Shown: positions 19,137 through 28,477 of the stretch, in pieces
Numbering within the stretch: position 1 is the stretch's first letter
Layout of the letters: every line of letters begins with the position of its first letter
Assembly (NCBI RefSeq): GCF_018882215.1
Contig: NZ_JACVOX010000001.1
Location: 62,001 to 126,000, forward strand
DNA length: 64,000 nt
From: Polynucleobacter sp. AP-Kaivos-20-H2
GTDB taxonomy: Bacteria > Pseudomonadota > Gammaproteobacteria > Burkholderiales > Burkholderiaceae
Direction: 5' to 3'
Translations under genes and position numbers: made by a program
The notes under the pieces: model-generated
What the model was told of the DNA's origin: nothing
The model's input: the letters and a program-made list of their open reading frames with translations, nothing else
The model's database searches: none

Positions 19137-20927
19137 ATGGCAAAGATGAAAGCCGCAATGGCAGCAGTTTTGGTAATGGAAAAAGAGGGTGTTACCCAAG
19201 CTTTTGGTGTACCAGGCGCTGCTATTAACCCTTTGTACGCTCAGATGAGAGAGCGTCAGTCTATTGCTCATGTATTAGCAAGACACGTTGAAGGTGCATC
19301 TCACATGGCTGAGGGCTATACCCGCGCTGCACCAGGCAATATTGGTGTTTGTATTGGCACATCAGGCCCTGGCGGTACCGATATGATTACAGGCTTGTAC
19401 TCTGCGCAAGCCGACAGTATTCCTATTTTATGCATTACTGGTCAAGCGCCACGTGCGAAATTGCATAAAGAAGATTTTCAAGCGGTTGATATTGCTTCAA
19501 TTGCTAAGCCATTAACAAAAATGGCAGTCACTGTATTAGAGCCTGCATTGGTTCCACGCGTATTTCAGCAGGCATTTCATTTGATGCGCTCTGGCCGTCC
19601 AGGTCCTGTATTGATTGATTTGCCAATAGACGTACAAATGGCTGAAATCGAGTTTGATATTGATACTTATGAATCTTTGCCAGCCTATAAGCCTGCGGCT
19701 ACTCGTAATCAAATTGAAAAAGCATTAGAAATGCTCAATGCTTCTGAGAAGCCATTGATTGTTGCTGGCGGCGGTGTTATCAATGCAGATGCCTCTGACT
19801 TGTTAGTACAGTTTGCTGAAATTACCGGCATTCCAGTGATTCCCACTCTCATGGGTTGGGGCTCCATTCCAGATAGTCATCCATTGATGGCGGGTATGGT
19901 TGGATTGCAGACTTCACATCGCTATGGCAATGCCACGATGATTGCAAGTGACTTTGTATTGGGTATTGGTAATCGCTGGGCGAATCGCCATACAGGCTCT
20001 ACAGAGGTTTATTGCAAGGGACGTAAGTTCGTTCACGTAGATATTGAGCCTACTCAAATTGGCCGTATCTTCACTCCAGACCTTGGCATTGTTTCTGATG
20101 CAAAACTGGCCTTAGAGATGTTTGTTGAAGTAGCAAGCGCAATGAAAAAGGCAGGCAAACTCAAAGATAGAAGCAACTGGTCTTCTGAGTGCTTGGATAG
20201 AAAAAATTCAATTGACTATCAGCGTAAGACTAACTTTAGCGACTCACCGATGAAGCCGCAGCGTGTTTACCAGGAAATGGTTCAGACATTTGGTGAAGAC
20301 GTGACATACGTAAGTACTATCGGCTTATCTCAAATTGCAGGAGCACAATTCTTAAAGGTATTTAAACCACGTCATTGGATTAATTGTGGTCAAGCAGGCC
20401 CCTTGGGCTGGACAGTTCCTGCTGCTTTGGGTGTGCGTGCTGCTGATCCATCAAGAAAGATTGTTGCCTTATCTGGCGACTATGACTTTCAGTTCATGAT
20501 TGAGGAATTGGCTGTTGGTGCTCAATTTAAGTTGCCGTTTATTCAGATCTTGGTCAATAACAGCTATTTGGGATTAATCCGCCAAGCCCAACGTGGCTTT
20601 GAAATGGACTATTGCGTTCAATTGGCCTTTGACAACGTGAACATCCCAGAAAGTGCTGGAATTTTGAAAGGTTATGGTGTTGATCACGTAAAAGTAGTTG
20701 AGGGCTTGGGTTGTAAGGCGATTCGTGTAGAGCGCGAAGAGCAATTGGCTCCGGCAATCGCACAAGCGGAAGCTTGGATTGCTGAATTCAAAGTACCTGT
20801 CGTGGTTGAGGTGATTCTTGAGCGTGTGACGAATATCGCTATGGGCACTGAAATCGATAATATCAATGAGTTTGAGCCTTTAGCGCAATCTATTGAAGAT
20901 GCGCCTACAGCTGTTCTTCAGGCATAA
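19137..20927 (+). CDS. gcl: Glyoxylate carboligase (tartronate-semialdehyde synthase)
   Basis: Gcl joins two glyoxylate molecules, releasing CO2, to give tartronate semialdehyde; it uses thiamine diphosphate and binds FAD. The 596-residue length is normal. The segment [13 protein letters not shown] has Val where almost all other thiamine enzymes have the catalytic Glu, a feature established for E. coli Gcl, so this is not an acetolactate synthase. The diphosphate-binding motif [11 protein letters not shown]...NNSYLGL is at about residues 446-480. A ribosome-binding site (AGGAGA) precedes the ATG. It heads the operon gcl-hyi-glxR. Confidence 0.95.
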   Translation: MAKMKAAMAAVLVMEKEGVTQAFGVPGAAINPLYAQMRERQSIAHVLARHVEGASHMAEGYTRAAPGNIGVCIGTSGPGGTDMITGLYSAQADSIPILCITGQAPRAKLHKEDFQAVDIASIAKPLTKMAVTVLEPALVPRVFQQAFHLMRSGRPGPVLIDLPIDVQMAEIEFDIDTYESLPAYKPAATRNQIEKALEMLNASEKPLIVAGGGVINADASDLLVQFAEITGIPVIPTLMGWGSIPDSHPLMAGMVGLQTSHRYGNATMIASDFVLGIGNRWANRHTGSTEVYCKGRKFVHVDIEPTQIGRIFTPDLGIVSDAKLALEMFVEVASAMKKAGKLKDRSNWSSECLDRKNSIDYQRKTNFSDSPMKPQRVYQEMVQTFGEDVTYVSTIGLSQIAGAQFLKVFKPRHWINCGQAGPLGWTVPAALGVRAADPSRKIVALSGDYDFQFMIEELAVGAQFKLPFIQILVNNSYLGLIRQAQRGFEMDYCVQLAFDNVNIPESAGILKGYGVDHVKVVEGLGCKAIRVEREEQLAPAIAQAEAWIAEFKVPVVVEVILERVTNIAMGTEIDNINEFEPLAQSIEDAPTAVLQA

Positions 20928-20958
20928 GAATCAATCACTTTTATAACAGGAATTATTT

Positions 20959-21762
20959 ATGCCACGTTTTGCCGCAAATTTAACTATGCTATTTACCGAA
21001 GATCCGTTTTTGAATCGATTTGCCCTTGCGCGAATTGGTGGATTTAAGGCTGTAGAGTTTTTGTTTCCATACCCATATTCAAAAGAAGAAATCAAAACGA
21101 ACCTTGATGCCTATGCACTGAAGTTGGTGTTGCATAATCTGCCTGCAGGAGATTGGGATGCGGGTGAGCGTGGTATTGCTTGTCATCCAGATCGTGTTGA
21201 AGAGTTCCGCTCTGGCGTTGCCAAGGCAATAGAATATGCCACCTACCTCAATGTAGGCCAGCTCAATTGTTTGGCTGGTAAAGTGCCAGCGGGAGTCGAT
21301 AGCAAGCTAGTACATGAAACCTTTGTCAGTAATCTGAGATATGCTGCCGAGCAATTAAAAAAAGCCAATATCAAATTGCTCATTGAGCCAATCAATACTT
21401 TTGATATCCCTGGATTTTATTTATCCAAGACCCAGCAAGCAATTGACATCATGGATGAGGTTGGTTCGGATAATTTGTATTTGCAATATGACATCTACCA
21501 TGCGCAGCGCATGGAAGGTGAAATTGCTAACACGATGCAAAAACACTTATCCCGTATAGCGCATATCCAGTTAGCCGATAATCCAGGACGTAATGAGCCG
21601 GGTACTGGCGAGATCAACTATGAGTATTTGTTTGGTTTGTTAGACCAGATTGGTTACAAGGGTTGGATTGGTTGTGAATACAAACCACTAAAAAATACAG
21701 CTGCTGGTCTAGGATGGATGCATCGTTATGAGCATTCGTATCAAGAGAGCGCTTACGCTTAA
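20959..21762 (+). CDS. hyi: Hydroxypyruvate isomerase
   Basis: Hyi interconverts hydroxypyruvate and tartronate semialdehyde. The 267-residue protein is a TIM-barrel of the xylose isomerase-like superfamily with metal-binding segments LLIEPINTFD, YDIYHAQRMEG, HIQLADNPGRNEPGTGEINY and IGCEYKP. The order after gcl and before glxR is the classical one. Gaps of 31 and 34 bases on either side, each with a purine-rich ribosome-binding site, indicate one transcript. Confidence 0.94.
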   Translation: MPRFAANLTMLFTEDPFLNRFALARIGGFKAVEFLFPYPYSKEEIKTNLDAYALKLVLHNLPAGDWDAGERGIACHPDRVEEFRSGVAKAIEYATYLNVGQLNCLAGKVPAGVDSKLVHETFVSNLRYAAEQLKKANIKLLIEPINTFDIPGFYLSKTQQAIDIMDEVGSDNLYLQYDIYHAQRMEGEIANTMQKHLSRIAHIQLADNPGRNEPGTGEINYEYLFGLLDQIGYKGWIGCEYKPLKNTAAGLGWMHRYEHSYQESAYA

Positions 21763-21796
21763 ATAACTATAAATAAAAATTAGCAGGAATCAAAAA

Positions 21797-22693
21797 ATGA
21801 GCAAACTCAAGTTAGGCTTTGTTGGCCTTGGCATCATGGGTGCCCCAATGGCGGGTCATTTGGTTAATGCTGGTCATGAGGTATTTATTAATACCCGCAC
21901 TAAAGTGCCAGATAGCTTAGCTTCTACAGCAGCTATTGCCTGTGCTTCTCCCCAAGAAGTCGCTAGCAAAGCGGACATGATCTTTGTTATGGTGCCTGAT
22001 ACCCCGGATGTGGAAAAAGTCCTGTTTGGGGACAAAGGCATTGCTGCTGGACTATCTAAGGGCAAAGTCGTGATTGATATGAGTTCTATATCTCCGATCG
22101 CCACTAAAGAATTTGCCCAAAAGATCAATGCCCTAGGCTGTGATTACTTAGATGCCCCAGTATCGGGTGGTGAGTTGGGTGCTAAAAATGCCACCTTGTC
22201 CATCATGGTCGGTGGGGATGACAAGGTCTTTGAGAAGGTCAAACCTGTTTTTGAGCTGATGGGTAAAAACATTAATCTAGTCGGTGGCAATGGTGATGGT
22301 CAAACCGCTAAAGTAGCCAACCAAATTATTGTGGCCTTAAATATTGAAGCCGTTGCTGAGGCGCTCCTCTTTGCAGCCAAAGCCGGGGCCGATCCCGCTA
22401 AGGTACGCCAAGCCTTAATGGGTGGCTTTGCCAGCTCGAAGATCCTAGAAGTGCATGGTGAGCGCATGGTCAAAAGAACCTTTGATCCTGGATTTCGGAT
22501 TGAACTGCATCAAAAAGACTTAAACCTAGCTTTAAATAGCGCTAGAGCCTTAGGCGTTTCTTTACCGAATACCGCAACAGCGCAAGAGCTCTTTAACTCC
22601 TGCTCAGCCCATGGCGGTAAAGCGTGGGACCACTCAGCCATGGTCAGGGCATTAGAGAAGTTGGCGAACTTTGAAATTGGGCAAAAGGCTTAA
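21797..22693 (+). CDS. glxR: Tartronate semialdehyde reductase (2-hydroxy-3-oxopropionate reductase)
   Basis: This enzyme reduces tartronate semialdehyde to D-glycerate with NAD(P)H, completing the glycerate route from glyoxylate. The 298-residue protein belongs to the beta-hydroxyacid dehydrogenase family. It shows the Rossmann motif GLGIMGAPMAGHL at the N-terminus, the substrate loop DAPVSGGELGA (about residues 120-130), and the catalytic Lys in GQTAKVANQ (about residue 174). It is the last gene of the operon. I see no clear terminator after it. Confidence 0.93.
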   Translation: MSKLKLGFVGLGIMGAPMAGHLVNAGHEVFINTRTKVPDSLASTAAIACASPQEVASKADMIFVMVPDTPDVEKVLFGDKGIAAGLSKGKVVIDMSSISPIATKEFAQKINALGCDYLDAPVSGGELGAKNATLSIMVGGDDKVFEKVKPVFELMGKNINLVGGNGDGQTAKVANQIIVALNIEAVAEALLFAAKAGADPAKVRQALMGGFASSKILEVHGERMVKRTFDPGFRIELHQKDLNLALNSARALGVSLPNTATAQELFNSCSAHGGKAWDHSAMVRALEKLANFEIGQKA

Positions 22694-22828
22694 GGGCTAT
22701 TGCGTAACAATAAAAAGGCCCAGCAGCTATATTTGTCTGGGGTGGTTTTGTAGACAAAGGCTAGCTAACTCCATAGCAGCCTTATAGTATCGAGCGCAGA
22801 GCGTCATCAATCCCTGTTAAATCTTGTT
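22694..22828. other. Gap between glxR and tRNA-Leu with no recognised feature
   Basis: With the tRNA and the region up to rnr this forms the longest stretch without a protein gene (22694-23070). I see no credible open frame here. A GGCCTTTTT run on the reverse strand could end the tRNA transcript, but it lacks a convincing stem. Confidence 0.4.
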
Positions 22829-22915
22829 TGGTGCCCAGGAAGGGACTCGAACCCCCACAACCTTACGATCGCCAGCACCTGAAGCTGGTGCGTCTACCAA
22901 TTTCGCCACCTGGGC
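22829..22915 (-). tRNA. tRNA-Leu, anticodon CAG
   Basis: On the reverse strand the acceptor arm GCCCAGG (22915-22909) pairs with CCTGGGC (22839-22833), followed by A and an encoded CCA (22831-22829). The anticodon stem CCAGC/GCTGG encloses the loop TTCAGGT with anticodon CAG. The long variable arm (about 14 bases between the anticodon and T arms) is the class II tRNA feature of leucine, and the T loop reads GGTTCGAGTC. The D-loop holds ATTGGTAGACGC. It reads CUG codons. Confidence 0.96.
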
Positions 22916-22923
22916 ATGCCTTT

Positions 22924-22929
22924 ATTATA
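22924..22929 (-). promoter_or_regulatory. -10 element of the tRNA-Leu promoter
   Basis: On the reverse strand a perfect TATAAT lies 8 bases before the mature tRNA 5' end, so the transcript would start one or two bases before the tRNA. A weak -35 (TGACCA-like) lies 18 bases further upstream. The remaining bases to rnr (22930-23070) hold no gene; the rnr promoter must lie there, but I cannot assign it securely. Confidence 0.5.
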
Positions 22930-23070
22930 GAGGGATGGGTATTTCTTGGTCATTTCTGGCCTGATTCGGCTTTTTCCTCTCAGACTTGCTGGTTTGATAC
23001 AGTAGCCTTATTCATAACAAAAATAGATATCAGCAGATATATACAGGGCATGTATTGCCGAAGGAATTAA

Positions 23071-25452
23071 ATGCGTAAAGCAAAAGACTTGATGCCACGT
23101 GAGGCTGACCGTTTAGGAACAGTTCAGGGGCATCGAGATGGATTTGGATTTGTCATTCCCGATGATGGTGGCGAAGATATCTTTCTATCTGAAAGAGAAA
23201 TGTCACGTGTCATGCATGGCGATAGAGTCAATGTCAGAGTACTAGGAACGGATCGACGCGGTCGCCCAGAAGGGCAGATTGTTGAAGTAGTTCTGCACGC
23301 TAATAAAGTAGTGATCGGGCGTCTCTTAAATGAAAACGGTGTCCTAATTGTTGCGCCTGAAGATAAGCGCATTGGCCACGATATTTTGATTCCGCCTAAA
23401 GGGCAGGGCACCGCAAAATTAGGGCAGGTTGTTAGTGTCGAGATTATTGATTACCCAGATAGTTATCGTCAGGCAGTTGGACGTGTAGTTGAAGTATTAG
23501 GCGAAATTGACGATCCCGGTATGGAAATCGAAATCGCTGTACGTAAGTATGGCGTCCCCCATGAATTTTCTGCTGCCGCCATAAAAGAGGCTGCAGCATT
23601 GCCAGATACAGTCCAGCAATCTGATCTAGAAGGCCGCGTTGATTTACGTGATGTACCTTTGGTCACCATTGACGGTGCTGATGCTAGGGACTTCGATGAT
23701 GCTGTTTACTGTGAGCCGGTCATGTATGGCCAGACTAAAGCCTGGCGCTTGATCGTGGCGATTGCTGACGTATCTCATTACGTCAAGCCAGGTCATCCAT
23801 TGGATGACGAGGGCTTATTGCGTGCCACTTCAGTCTACTTTCCAAGACGCGTAATCCCGATGCTTCCTGAGAAGATCTCCAATGGCCTTTGCTCACTCAA
23901 TCCAGATGTCGATCGTCTATGTATGGTGTGTGACTCCGTTGTAGATAACAACGGTATTGTGTTGGCTTACCAGTTTTATCCAGCGGTAATGCACTCAGCG
24001 CAACGTTTTACTTACGATATTGTTTGGGAGATTCTTTCTAATAGTAAGGGTCCAGAGGCAACACGCTTTGCGCAGTTCCGTCCATTGCTGGGTAACCTAT
24101 ATTCGCTTTATAAGATTCTGTTAGTTGCTCGTGAGAAGCGGGGCGCTATCGAGTTTGAAACAACTGAAACACAAATTATTAGTAATGAGCTTGGTAAGAT
24201 TCTCCGTATTGAGCCACGTCTTCGGAATGATGCCCATCGCTTAATTGAGGAGTGCATGTTGACTGCCAACGTTTGCGCTGCCGACTTCATTGATAAAAAT
24301 AAGCACCTTAGTCTTTATCGTGTGCATGGTGAGCCATCAGAAGAGAAGTTGGTTACTTTGCGCCAAGTTCTGAGAACTTCAGGTCTGTCATTGGGTGGTG
24401 GCGATAAACCTAAACCACGCGACTACGCTAAATTGATGCGTGAGATTAAAGAGCGCCCCGATGCCAATATGCTGCAGTCAGTGGTATTGCGCTCCATGCA
24501 GCAAGCGATGTACCAGCCTGACAACGAAGGCCACTTTGGCTTGGCTTACCCAGCTTACTCACATTTCACAAGTCCGATCCGCCGTTATCCTGATTTACTA
24601 ACGCATCGCGTAATCAAGTCGATTCTCCAGAAAAAACCATACGTACCGGTATTGCCGCCAAAGGTTCCACTTAATCTCACCTTGCCACGTAAAGGTAAAG
24701 GTCGCGAGAATGCAGTCAATGCCAAGAAATCCCAAAGTGATGCCAAGGCAGGAGTAGCAAAAGGCACGAAACCACCTAAGGGTGCCAATGCCGCATTGCC
24801 AATCTGGGGCCAATTGGGCGTTCATTGCTCATCCAATGAGCGTCGTGCTGATGAAGCTTCACGTGATGTAGAAGCTTGGCTCAAATGTTACTACATGCGT
24901 GACCATTTAGGTCAAGAATATGCTGGCACTGTCACCGGCGTTGCGAGCTTTGGTTTATTTATTCAACTAGAGAATCTCTTTGTCGAAGGTATGGTGCATG
25001 TCACCGAACTTGGCGGAGATTATTTCCAATATGACGAGGCTCGCCAAGAATTGCGTGGAGAGCGAACTGGTATTCGTTATCGTTTAGGCGATCGTTTGCA
25101 TGTATTGGTCAGTCGCGTTGACTTAGATGCGCGCAAGATTGAATTTAGTCTCGTCAAATCCGTTGGTGCTGAGCCTGGCGGATCTTCCAATCGCCGTCAA
25201 TTACTTTTAGCAACGGATACAGGCAGACCCAATAAAAAAGCAGCCCCTCAAAGAGGTCGTTCTGACAACAGGACTCCACAAAAACCAAGTGGTATTAATG
25301 TGAATGCAGCTAAATCTGCTGGAACTCTGGGAGCCAACCAGTCTAAGAGTAAAGCTGCTCGCAAAAATGGCAAAGCAAAGCCCGGCAGGGCCGTCGGCAA
25401 GCCTGCAGGCAGTAAGCCTCCAGTTCGCAGCACTAAAGCACGCCGCAAATAA
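23071..25452 (+). CDS. rnr: Ribonuclease R
   Basis: RNase R is the 3'-5' exoribonuclease that degrades structured RNA. Domains in order are the cold-shock-type RNA-binding region (DGFGFVIPDDGGEDIFL at about residues 25-42), the RNB catalytic domain from about residue 190 with the metal ligands of DGADARDFDDAVY (about residues 202-214), an S1 domain at about residues 613-700, and a long Lys/Arg-rich tail from about 700. Within the RNB domain, just after FTSPIRRYPDLLTHR, sits a basic low-complexity insert of roughly 50 residues (about 525-580) before HCSSNERRADEA. rlmB follows 15 bases downstream, the classical rnr-rlmB pair. Confidence 0.95.
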   Translation: MRKAKDLMPREADRLGTVQGHRDGFGFVIPDDGGEDIFLSEREMSRVMHGDRVNVRVLGTDRRGRPEGQIVEVVLHANKVVIGRLLNENGVLIVAPEDKRIGHDILIPPKGQGTAKLGQVVSVEIIDYPDSYRQAVGRVVEVLGEIDDPGMEIEIAVRKYGVPHEFSAAAIKEAAALPDTVQQSDLEGRVDLRDVPLVTIDGADARDFDDAVYCEPVMYGQTKAWRLIVAIADVSHYVKPGHPLDDEGLLRATSVYFPRRVIPMLPEKISNGLCSLNPDVDRLCMVCDSVVDNNGIVLAYQFYPAVMHSAQRFTYDIVWEILSNSKGPEATRFAQFRPLLGNLYSLYKILLVAREKRGAIEFETTETQIISNELGKILRIEPRLRNDAHRLIEECMLTANVCAADFIDKNKHLSLYRVHGEPSEEKLVTLRQVLRTSGLSLGGGDKPKPRDYAKLMREIKERPDANMLQSVVLRSMQQAMYQPDNEGHFGLAYPAYSHFTSPIRRYPDLLTHRVIKSILQKKPYVPVLPPKVPLNLTLPRKGKGRENAVNAKKSQSDAKAGVAKGTKPPKGANAALPIWGQLGVHCSSNERRADEASRDVEAWLKCYYMRDHLGQEYAGTVTGVASFGLFIQLENLFVEGMVHVTELGGDYFQYDEARQELRGERTGIRYRLGDRLHVLVSRVDLDARKIEFSLVKSVGAEPGGSSNRRQLLLATDTGRPNKKAAPQRGRSDNRTPQKPSGINVNAAKSAGTLGANQSKSKAARKNGKAKPGRAVGKPAGSKPPVRSTKARRK

Positions 25453-25467
25453 AGAATAGAAAAGAAA

Positions 25468-26235
25468 ATGAAGCAAATATTAGTTGGATTTCATGCGGTA
25501 CAAGCGCGCTTACGAATTGATCCAGATAGTTTGAAGTCTGTGTACTTTGACTCCGGTCGTCGTGATAGACGTATGGGAGATTTTTTAAAACAAGCTGAAG
25601 AGATTTTAGGTGAGCGTTTACACGCAGCTGATGCCGAGCGTTTGCATAAGCTAACAGGACATGATCGCCATCAAGGTGTTGTGGCCTTGGCAGAAAAAAT
25701 GACTGTGGCACGCACTGTTACTGAAGTGGTTGAAGATGCTGAGAGTGCTCAGAAAAAGCCATTGTTCCTGGTTTTAGATGGCATTACTGATCCCCATAAC
25801 TTTGGCGCTTGCCTGCGCGTAGCCGATGGCGCTGGCGTAGATGCTGTTGTAGTCCCTAAAGATCGCTCTGCATCAATTAATGCCACTGTAAGCAAGGTAT
25901 CTAGTGGGGCATCAGAAGTGATACCCGTTATTACGGTTACCAACCTCGTTCGAAGTATGAAAGAGATGCAGGAAGCGGGTGTTTGGCTAATTGGCACCGA
26001 TGATGAGGCTACAAAATCGATCTATGACATCGACCTTACAGGCCCCATTGGGATTGTGATGGGGGCTGAAGGCGAGGGTATGCGCCGCCTGACCAAAGAA
26101 ACTTGCGATGAGCTGGTGCGCATTCCTATGCAAGGTGCAGTCTCAAGTTTGAATGTGTCTGTTGCAAGTGGCGTATGCTTATATGAGGCATTAAGACAGC
26201 GCCTAGCTAAAGTATCTGACAAAGCTGCCAAGTAA
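25468..26235 (+). CDS. rlmB: 23S rRNA (guanosine-2'-O-)-methyltransferase RlmB
   Basis: RlmB methylates the 2'-O of G2251 in 23S rRNA using S-adenosylmethionine. The 255-residue SPOUT protein has an N-terminal substrate-binding domain (GFHAVQARLR) and the trefoil-knot SpoU motifs: 1, LDGITDPHNFGACLR (about residue 98); 2, IVMGAEGEGMR (about 195); 3, IPMQGAVSSLNVSVA (about 220). The catalytic Arg lies in motif 1 and the knot asparagine in motif 3. It is coupled to rnr, as in E. coli. Confidence 0.94.
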   Translation: MKQILVGFHAVQARLRIDPDSLKSVYFDSGRRDRRMGDFLKQAEEILGERLHAADAERLHKLTGHDRHQGVVALAEKMTVARTVTEVVEDAESAQKKPLFLVLDGITDPHNFGACLRVADGAGVDAVVVPKDRSASINATVSKVSSGASEVIPVITVTNLVRSMKEMQEAGVWLIGTDDEATKSIYDIDLTGPIGIVMGAEGEGMRRLTKETCDELVRIPMQGAVSSLNVSVASGVCLYEALRQRLAKVSDKAAK

Positions 26236-26250
26236 AACAAGGAGCTTCAT

Positions 26251-26436
26251 ATGAAATGCAATATCGGACATACTGATCGCGTTCTACGAATGACTGTTGG
26301 CGTCACGCTAATGGGCTTAGCTGGTTTTGGTATCACTGGCCCATGGGCTTGGATTGGCGTCATTCCATTATTAACGGGAATGATTGGCAACTGCCCGGCT
26401 TACTCAATACTAGGCATCAATACCGCCAAGAAGTAA
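26251..26436 (+). CDS. DUF2892 (YgaP-type transmembrane domain) protein
   Basis: This 61-residue inner-membrane protein begins MKCNIGHTDRVLRMTVG, the typical start of DUF2892 domains, and has two short hydrophobic helices (about residues 14-30 and 34-50) before a conserved-looking GNCPAYSILGI segment. The same domain is fused to rhodanese in YgaP. Stand-alone forms are common and of unknown function; thiol or sulfur chemistry has been suggested because of the NCP motif. It lies 15 bases after rlmB with an AAGGAG site. It ends directly against the tal stop. Confidence 0.82.
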   Translation: MKCNIGHTDRVLRMTVGVTLMGLAGFGITGPWAWIGVIPLLTGMIGNCPAYSILGINTAKK

Positions 26437-27414
26437 TTACTTGGCTAGTAGCGCTTCCAACCTCTCAGTATCTACGCAGAAGTTCCGAATCCCTTCAGCC
26501 AATTTCTCGGTAGCCATTGCATCATTGTTGAGCTGCAAGCGGAAACTGGATTCATCTAGTTTTAGCGGTGCAATACCTTCCGCCTCTAATGCTACTTTGG
26601 CATTAGCAGCATCGAGTTTTGCCTCGACGGAGATATGGCTGCTCTGGAGCTCAGCCAATAGTTCTGGGCTAATAGTCAAAAGGTCACAACCCGCTAGCTC
26701 TAGGATCTGGCTGGTATTGCGAAAGCTAGCCCCCATGATTTCAGTAGGGATGCCAAAGTGCTTGTAGTAATGAAAGATTCTCTTTACTGAAGTTACGCCA
26801 GGATCATTTGCGCCACCATTAGCACTCTCACTCCAGTTGCTGGCTAACTTAGCTTTATTCCAATCGGTGATACGTCCCACAAATGGAGAAATGAGTTTTG
26901 CATTGGCTGCACCACATGCAGCCGCTTGCACGAGTGAGAAGAGTAGGGTCATATTGCAATGAATACCTTGCGCCTCTAATTCTTTGGCGGCGGCAATACC
27001 TTCCCATGTTCCTGCTAACTTAATCAAAATCCTTTTACGGTCAATGCCATGAGATTCATATAGGGCAATTAAATGCTTTGCTTTAGTTACAGTCGCCTTG
27101 CTATCAAAAGAAAGTCTGGCGTCAACTTCTGTAGAAACGCGACCAGGAACAATCTTCAGAATTTCCAAACCAAACGCAACCAGGATGTAATCCACCAAAT
27201 CGGTCGGGCTCATACCTGGATGCGCTGCCTTGACCGACTGCACCAAATCTTGGTAATTGCTTTGTTGAGCAGCTTTTAGAATCAGGGAGGGGTTGGTAGT
27301 CGCATCTTGCGGCTGAAAAGCCTGCATACGCTCAAAATCGCCTGTATCAGCCACAACGGTGGTGAGTTTCTTCAGTTGCTCTAGTTGATTTAGTGATGAA
27401 GGGGTGCTGTTCAT
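26437..27414 (-). CDS. tal: Transaldolase
   Basis: Transaldolase exchanges a dihydroxyacetone unit between sugar phosphates in the non-oxidative pentose phosphate pathway. The 325-residue length and TIM-barrel layout fit the TalB type. The Schiff-base Lys is in [12 protein letters not shown] (about residue 137), and the early DATTNPSL segment is the family signature. Other matches are [15 protein letters not shown] and [15 protein letters not shown]. It is convergent with the DUF2892 gene with no base between the stops and is divergent from rpiA, another gene of the same pathway, across a 93-base gap. Confidence 0.95.
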   Translation of the reverse strand: MNSTPSSLNQLEQLKKLTTVVADTGDFERMQAFQPQDATTNPSLILKAAQQSNYQDLVQSVKAAHPGMSPTDLVDYILVAFGLEILKIVPGRVSTEVDARLSFDSKATVTKAKHLIALYESHGIDRKRILIKLAGTWEGIAAAKELEAQGIHCNMTLLFSLVQAAACGAANAKLISPFVGRITDWNKAKLASNWSESANGGANDPGVTSVKRIFHYYKHFGIPTEIMGASFRNTSQILELAGCDLLTISPELLAELQSSHISVEAKLDAANAKVALEAEGIAPLKLDESSFRLQLNNDAMATEKLAEGIRNFCVDTERLEALLAK

Positions 27415-27507
27415 GGGCTTGCTCGTTGCTCAAAGGTGATTTTCTGATAGATATCATATGATAGATGGATTAATTACTCAGTTCCAGTAAAGGCATTTGA
27501 TAGCTAT

Positions 27508-28218
27508 ATGAACCAAGATCAACTAAAGCAAATGGTAGGCGAGGCGGCTAGAGATGAAGTCCTTAAGCTGCCTGCCGGACAGATTTTAGGTGTTGGCACA
27601 GGCTCGACTGCCAATTGCTTCATTGATGCGCTAGCTCCGCATAAGGATCATTTTGCGGGCACGGTATCGAGCTCTAACGCTACGACTGAACGCTTACTCA
27701 AACACGGTTTTAAGGTGCTAGACCCAAATGTTGTGCAAGGTCTGCCAGCTTATGTTGATGGGGCAGATGAAATCAATCCTTTGGGTCATATGATTAAGGG
27801 CGGTGGCGGAGCGCTCACCAGAGAAAAAATTATTGCCTCCATGGCAAAGCAATTTATCTGTATTTGCGATTCATCAAAACAAGTACCGGTGCTAGGCAAC
27901 TTTGCATTACCAGTAGAAATCATTCCTCTTGCGAAAGGCGTTGTGAGTCGTGAGTTGGAGAAATTAGGCGGAAAAGTTACCCTCCGTCTGGCAAAGAGCA
28001 CTAGGGCTGATCTTAATCAAACTCCTAGCGAGCCTTTTGTCACCGATAACGGTGGTTGGATCCTGGATATAGCTGGCCTGAAGATTGCCGACCCTATTCA
28101 GATGGAAGCGCAAATCAATCAAATCGCTGGTGTGATTACCGTCGGCCTGTTTGCTAAAGAAAAAGCCAATATTCTGTTGGTCAGCAACGCTGCTGGCGTT
28201 GCAAGAATTGCGCTGTAG
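27508..28218 (+). CDS. rpiA: Ribose-5-phosphate isomerase A
   Basis: RpiA interconverts ribulose-5-phosphate and ribose-5-phosphate. The 236-residue protein has the N-terminal phosphate-binding GTGSTANCFIDAL (about residues 32-44), the active-site motif DGADEINPLGHMIKGGGGALTREK (Asp/Glu pair at about residues 85-88 and Lys further on), and the C-terminal GVITVGLFA segment. It is divergent from tal. A stem-loop follows the stop within 10 bases. That stem-loop has its long T-run on the opposite strand and is treated below as the terminator of an antisense-facing small RNA. Confidence 0.95.
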   Translation: MNQDQLKQMVGEAARDEVLKLPAGQILGVGTGSTANCFIDALAPHKDHFAGTVSSSNATTERLLKHGFKVLDPNVVQGLPAYVDGADEINPLGHMIKGGGGALTREKIIASMAKQFICICDSSKQVPVLGNFALPVEIIPLAKGVVSRELEKLGGKVTLRLAKSTRADLNQTPSEPFVTDNGGWILDIAGLKIADPIQMEAQINQIAGVITVGLFAKEKANILLVSNAAGVARIAL

Positions 28219-28221
28219 AAA

Positions 28222-28382
28222 TTAAAAAACCCGACGGGGTATGCCCATCGGGTTTATCTGCCATGATATGCATGGCGCAGATAATCGGAAGGTAATTAGT
28301 TCCGACATCTATGAGTGCACAGATGCGCTCATCTTAAGTGGCTTTCGCCAATGTGAGTGTGACACTAATTCTGTCTCACCAC
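28222..28382 (-). ncRNA. Probable structured small RNA between yggX and rpiA
   Basis: No gene is expected here, yet the reverse strand shows a promoter, about 160 bases of consecutive hairpins and a terminator. Hairpins in transcript order are 28379-28353 (GTGAG/CTCAC), 28350-28339 (TGGC-GAAA-GCCA, a GNRA tetraloop), 28332-28311 (ATGAG/CTCAT), 28305-28285 (TCGGAA/TTCCGA), 28282-28256 (ATCTG/CAGAT) and the terminator 28255-28227 followed by six T. The GNRA loop and the T-run exist only on this strand. A 28-codon frame begins at 28308 but has no ribosome-binding site. I do not match it to 6S, 4.5S or tmRNA. A 3' leader of the yggX message is the alternative. Confidence 0.55.
28227..28255 (-). 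terminator. Intrinsic terminator, strongest on the reverse strand
   Basis: AAACCCGA pairs with TCGGGTTT, and after one mismatch GGG pairs with CCC around a small loop. Read on the reverse strand it ends in TTTTTTAAT, a good U-run. Read forward it ends only in TTTATC. It may also stop rpiA transcription weakly. Confidence 0.75.
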
Positions 28383-28388
28383 AACTTC

Positions 28389-28416
28389 ATCCTACGCTTA
28401 TCGTTGGCAGTGTCAA
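28389..28416 (-). promoter_or_regulatory. Sigma-70-type promoter for the small RNA
   Basis: On the reverse strand a perfect -35 TTGACA (28416-28411) is separated by 16 bases from TAGGAT (28394-28389). The predicted start is near 28382, just before the first hairpin. Confidence 0.5.
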
Positions 28417-28477
28417 CAGCAATTCAGAATATATTTTTCAATCATTTCTTTGCTGCAACACCGCAACCGATATTTGC

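Noticed and set aside
22828-23070. Forward open frame of 80 codons
   Set aside because: It runs antisense over the tRNA-Leu gene and its promoter and has no protein-like composition.
26425-26445. GCCAAG-N9-CTTGGC inverted repeat across the convergent stops of the DUF2892 gene and tal
   Set aside because: It lacks a T-run, and the symmetry can arise from both proteins ending in Ala/Lys codons before a TAA stop.
28222-28382. Identity as 6S RNA
   Set aside because: The length is close, but the sequence folds into a row of hairpins, not one long stem with a central bubble.
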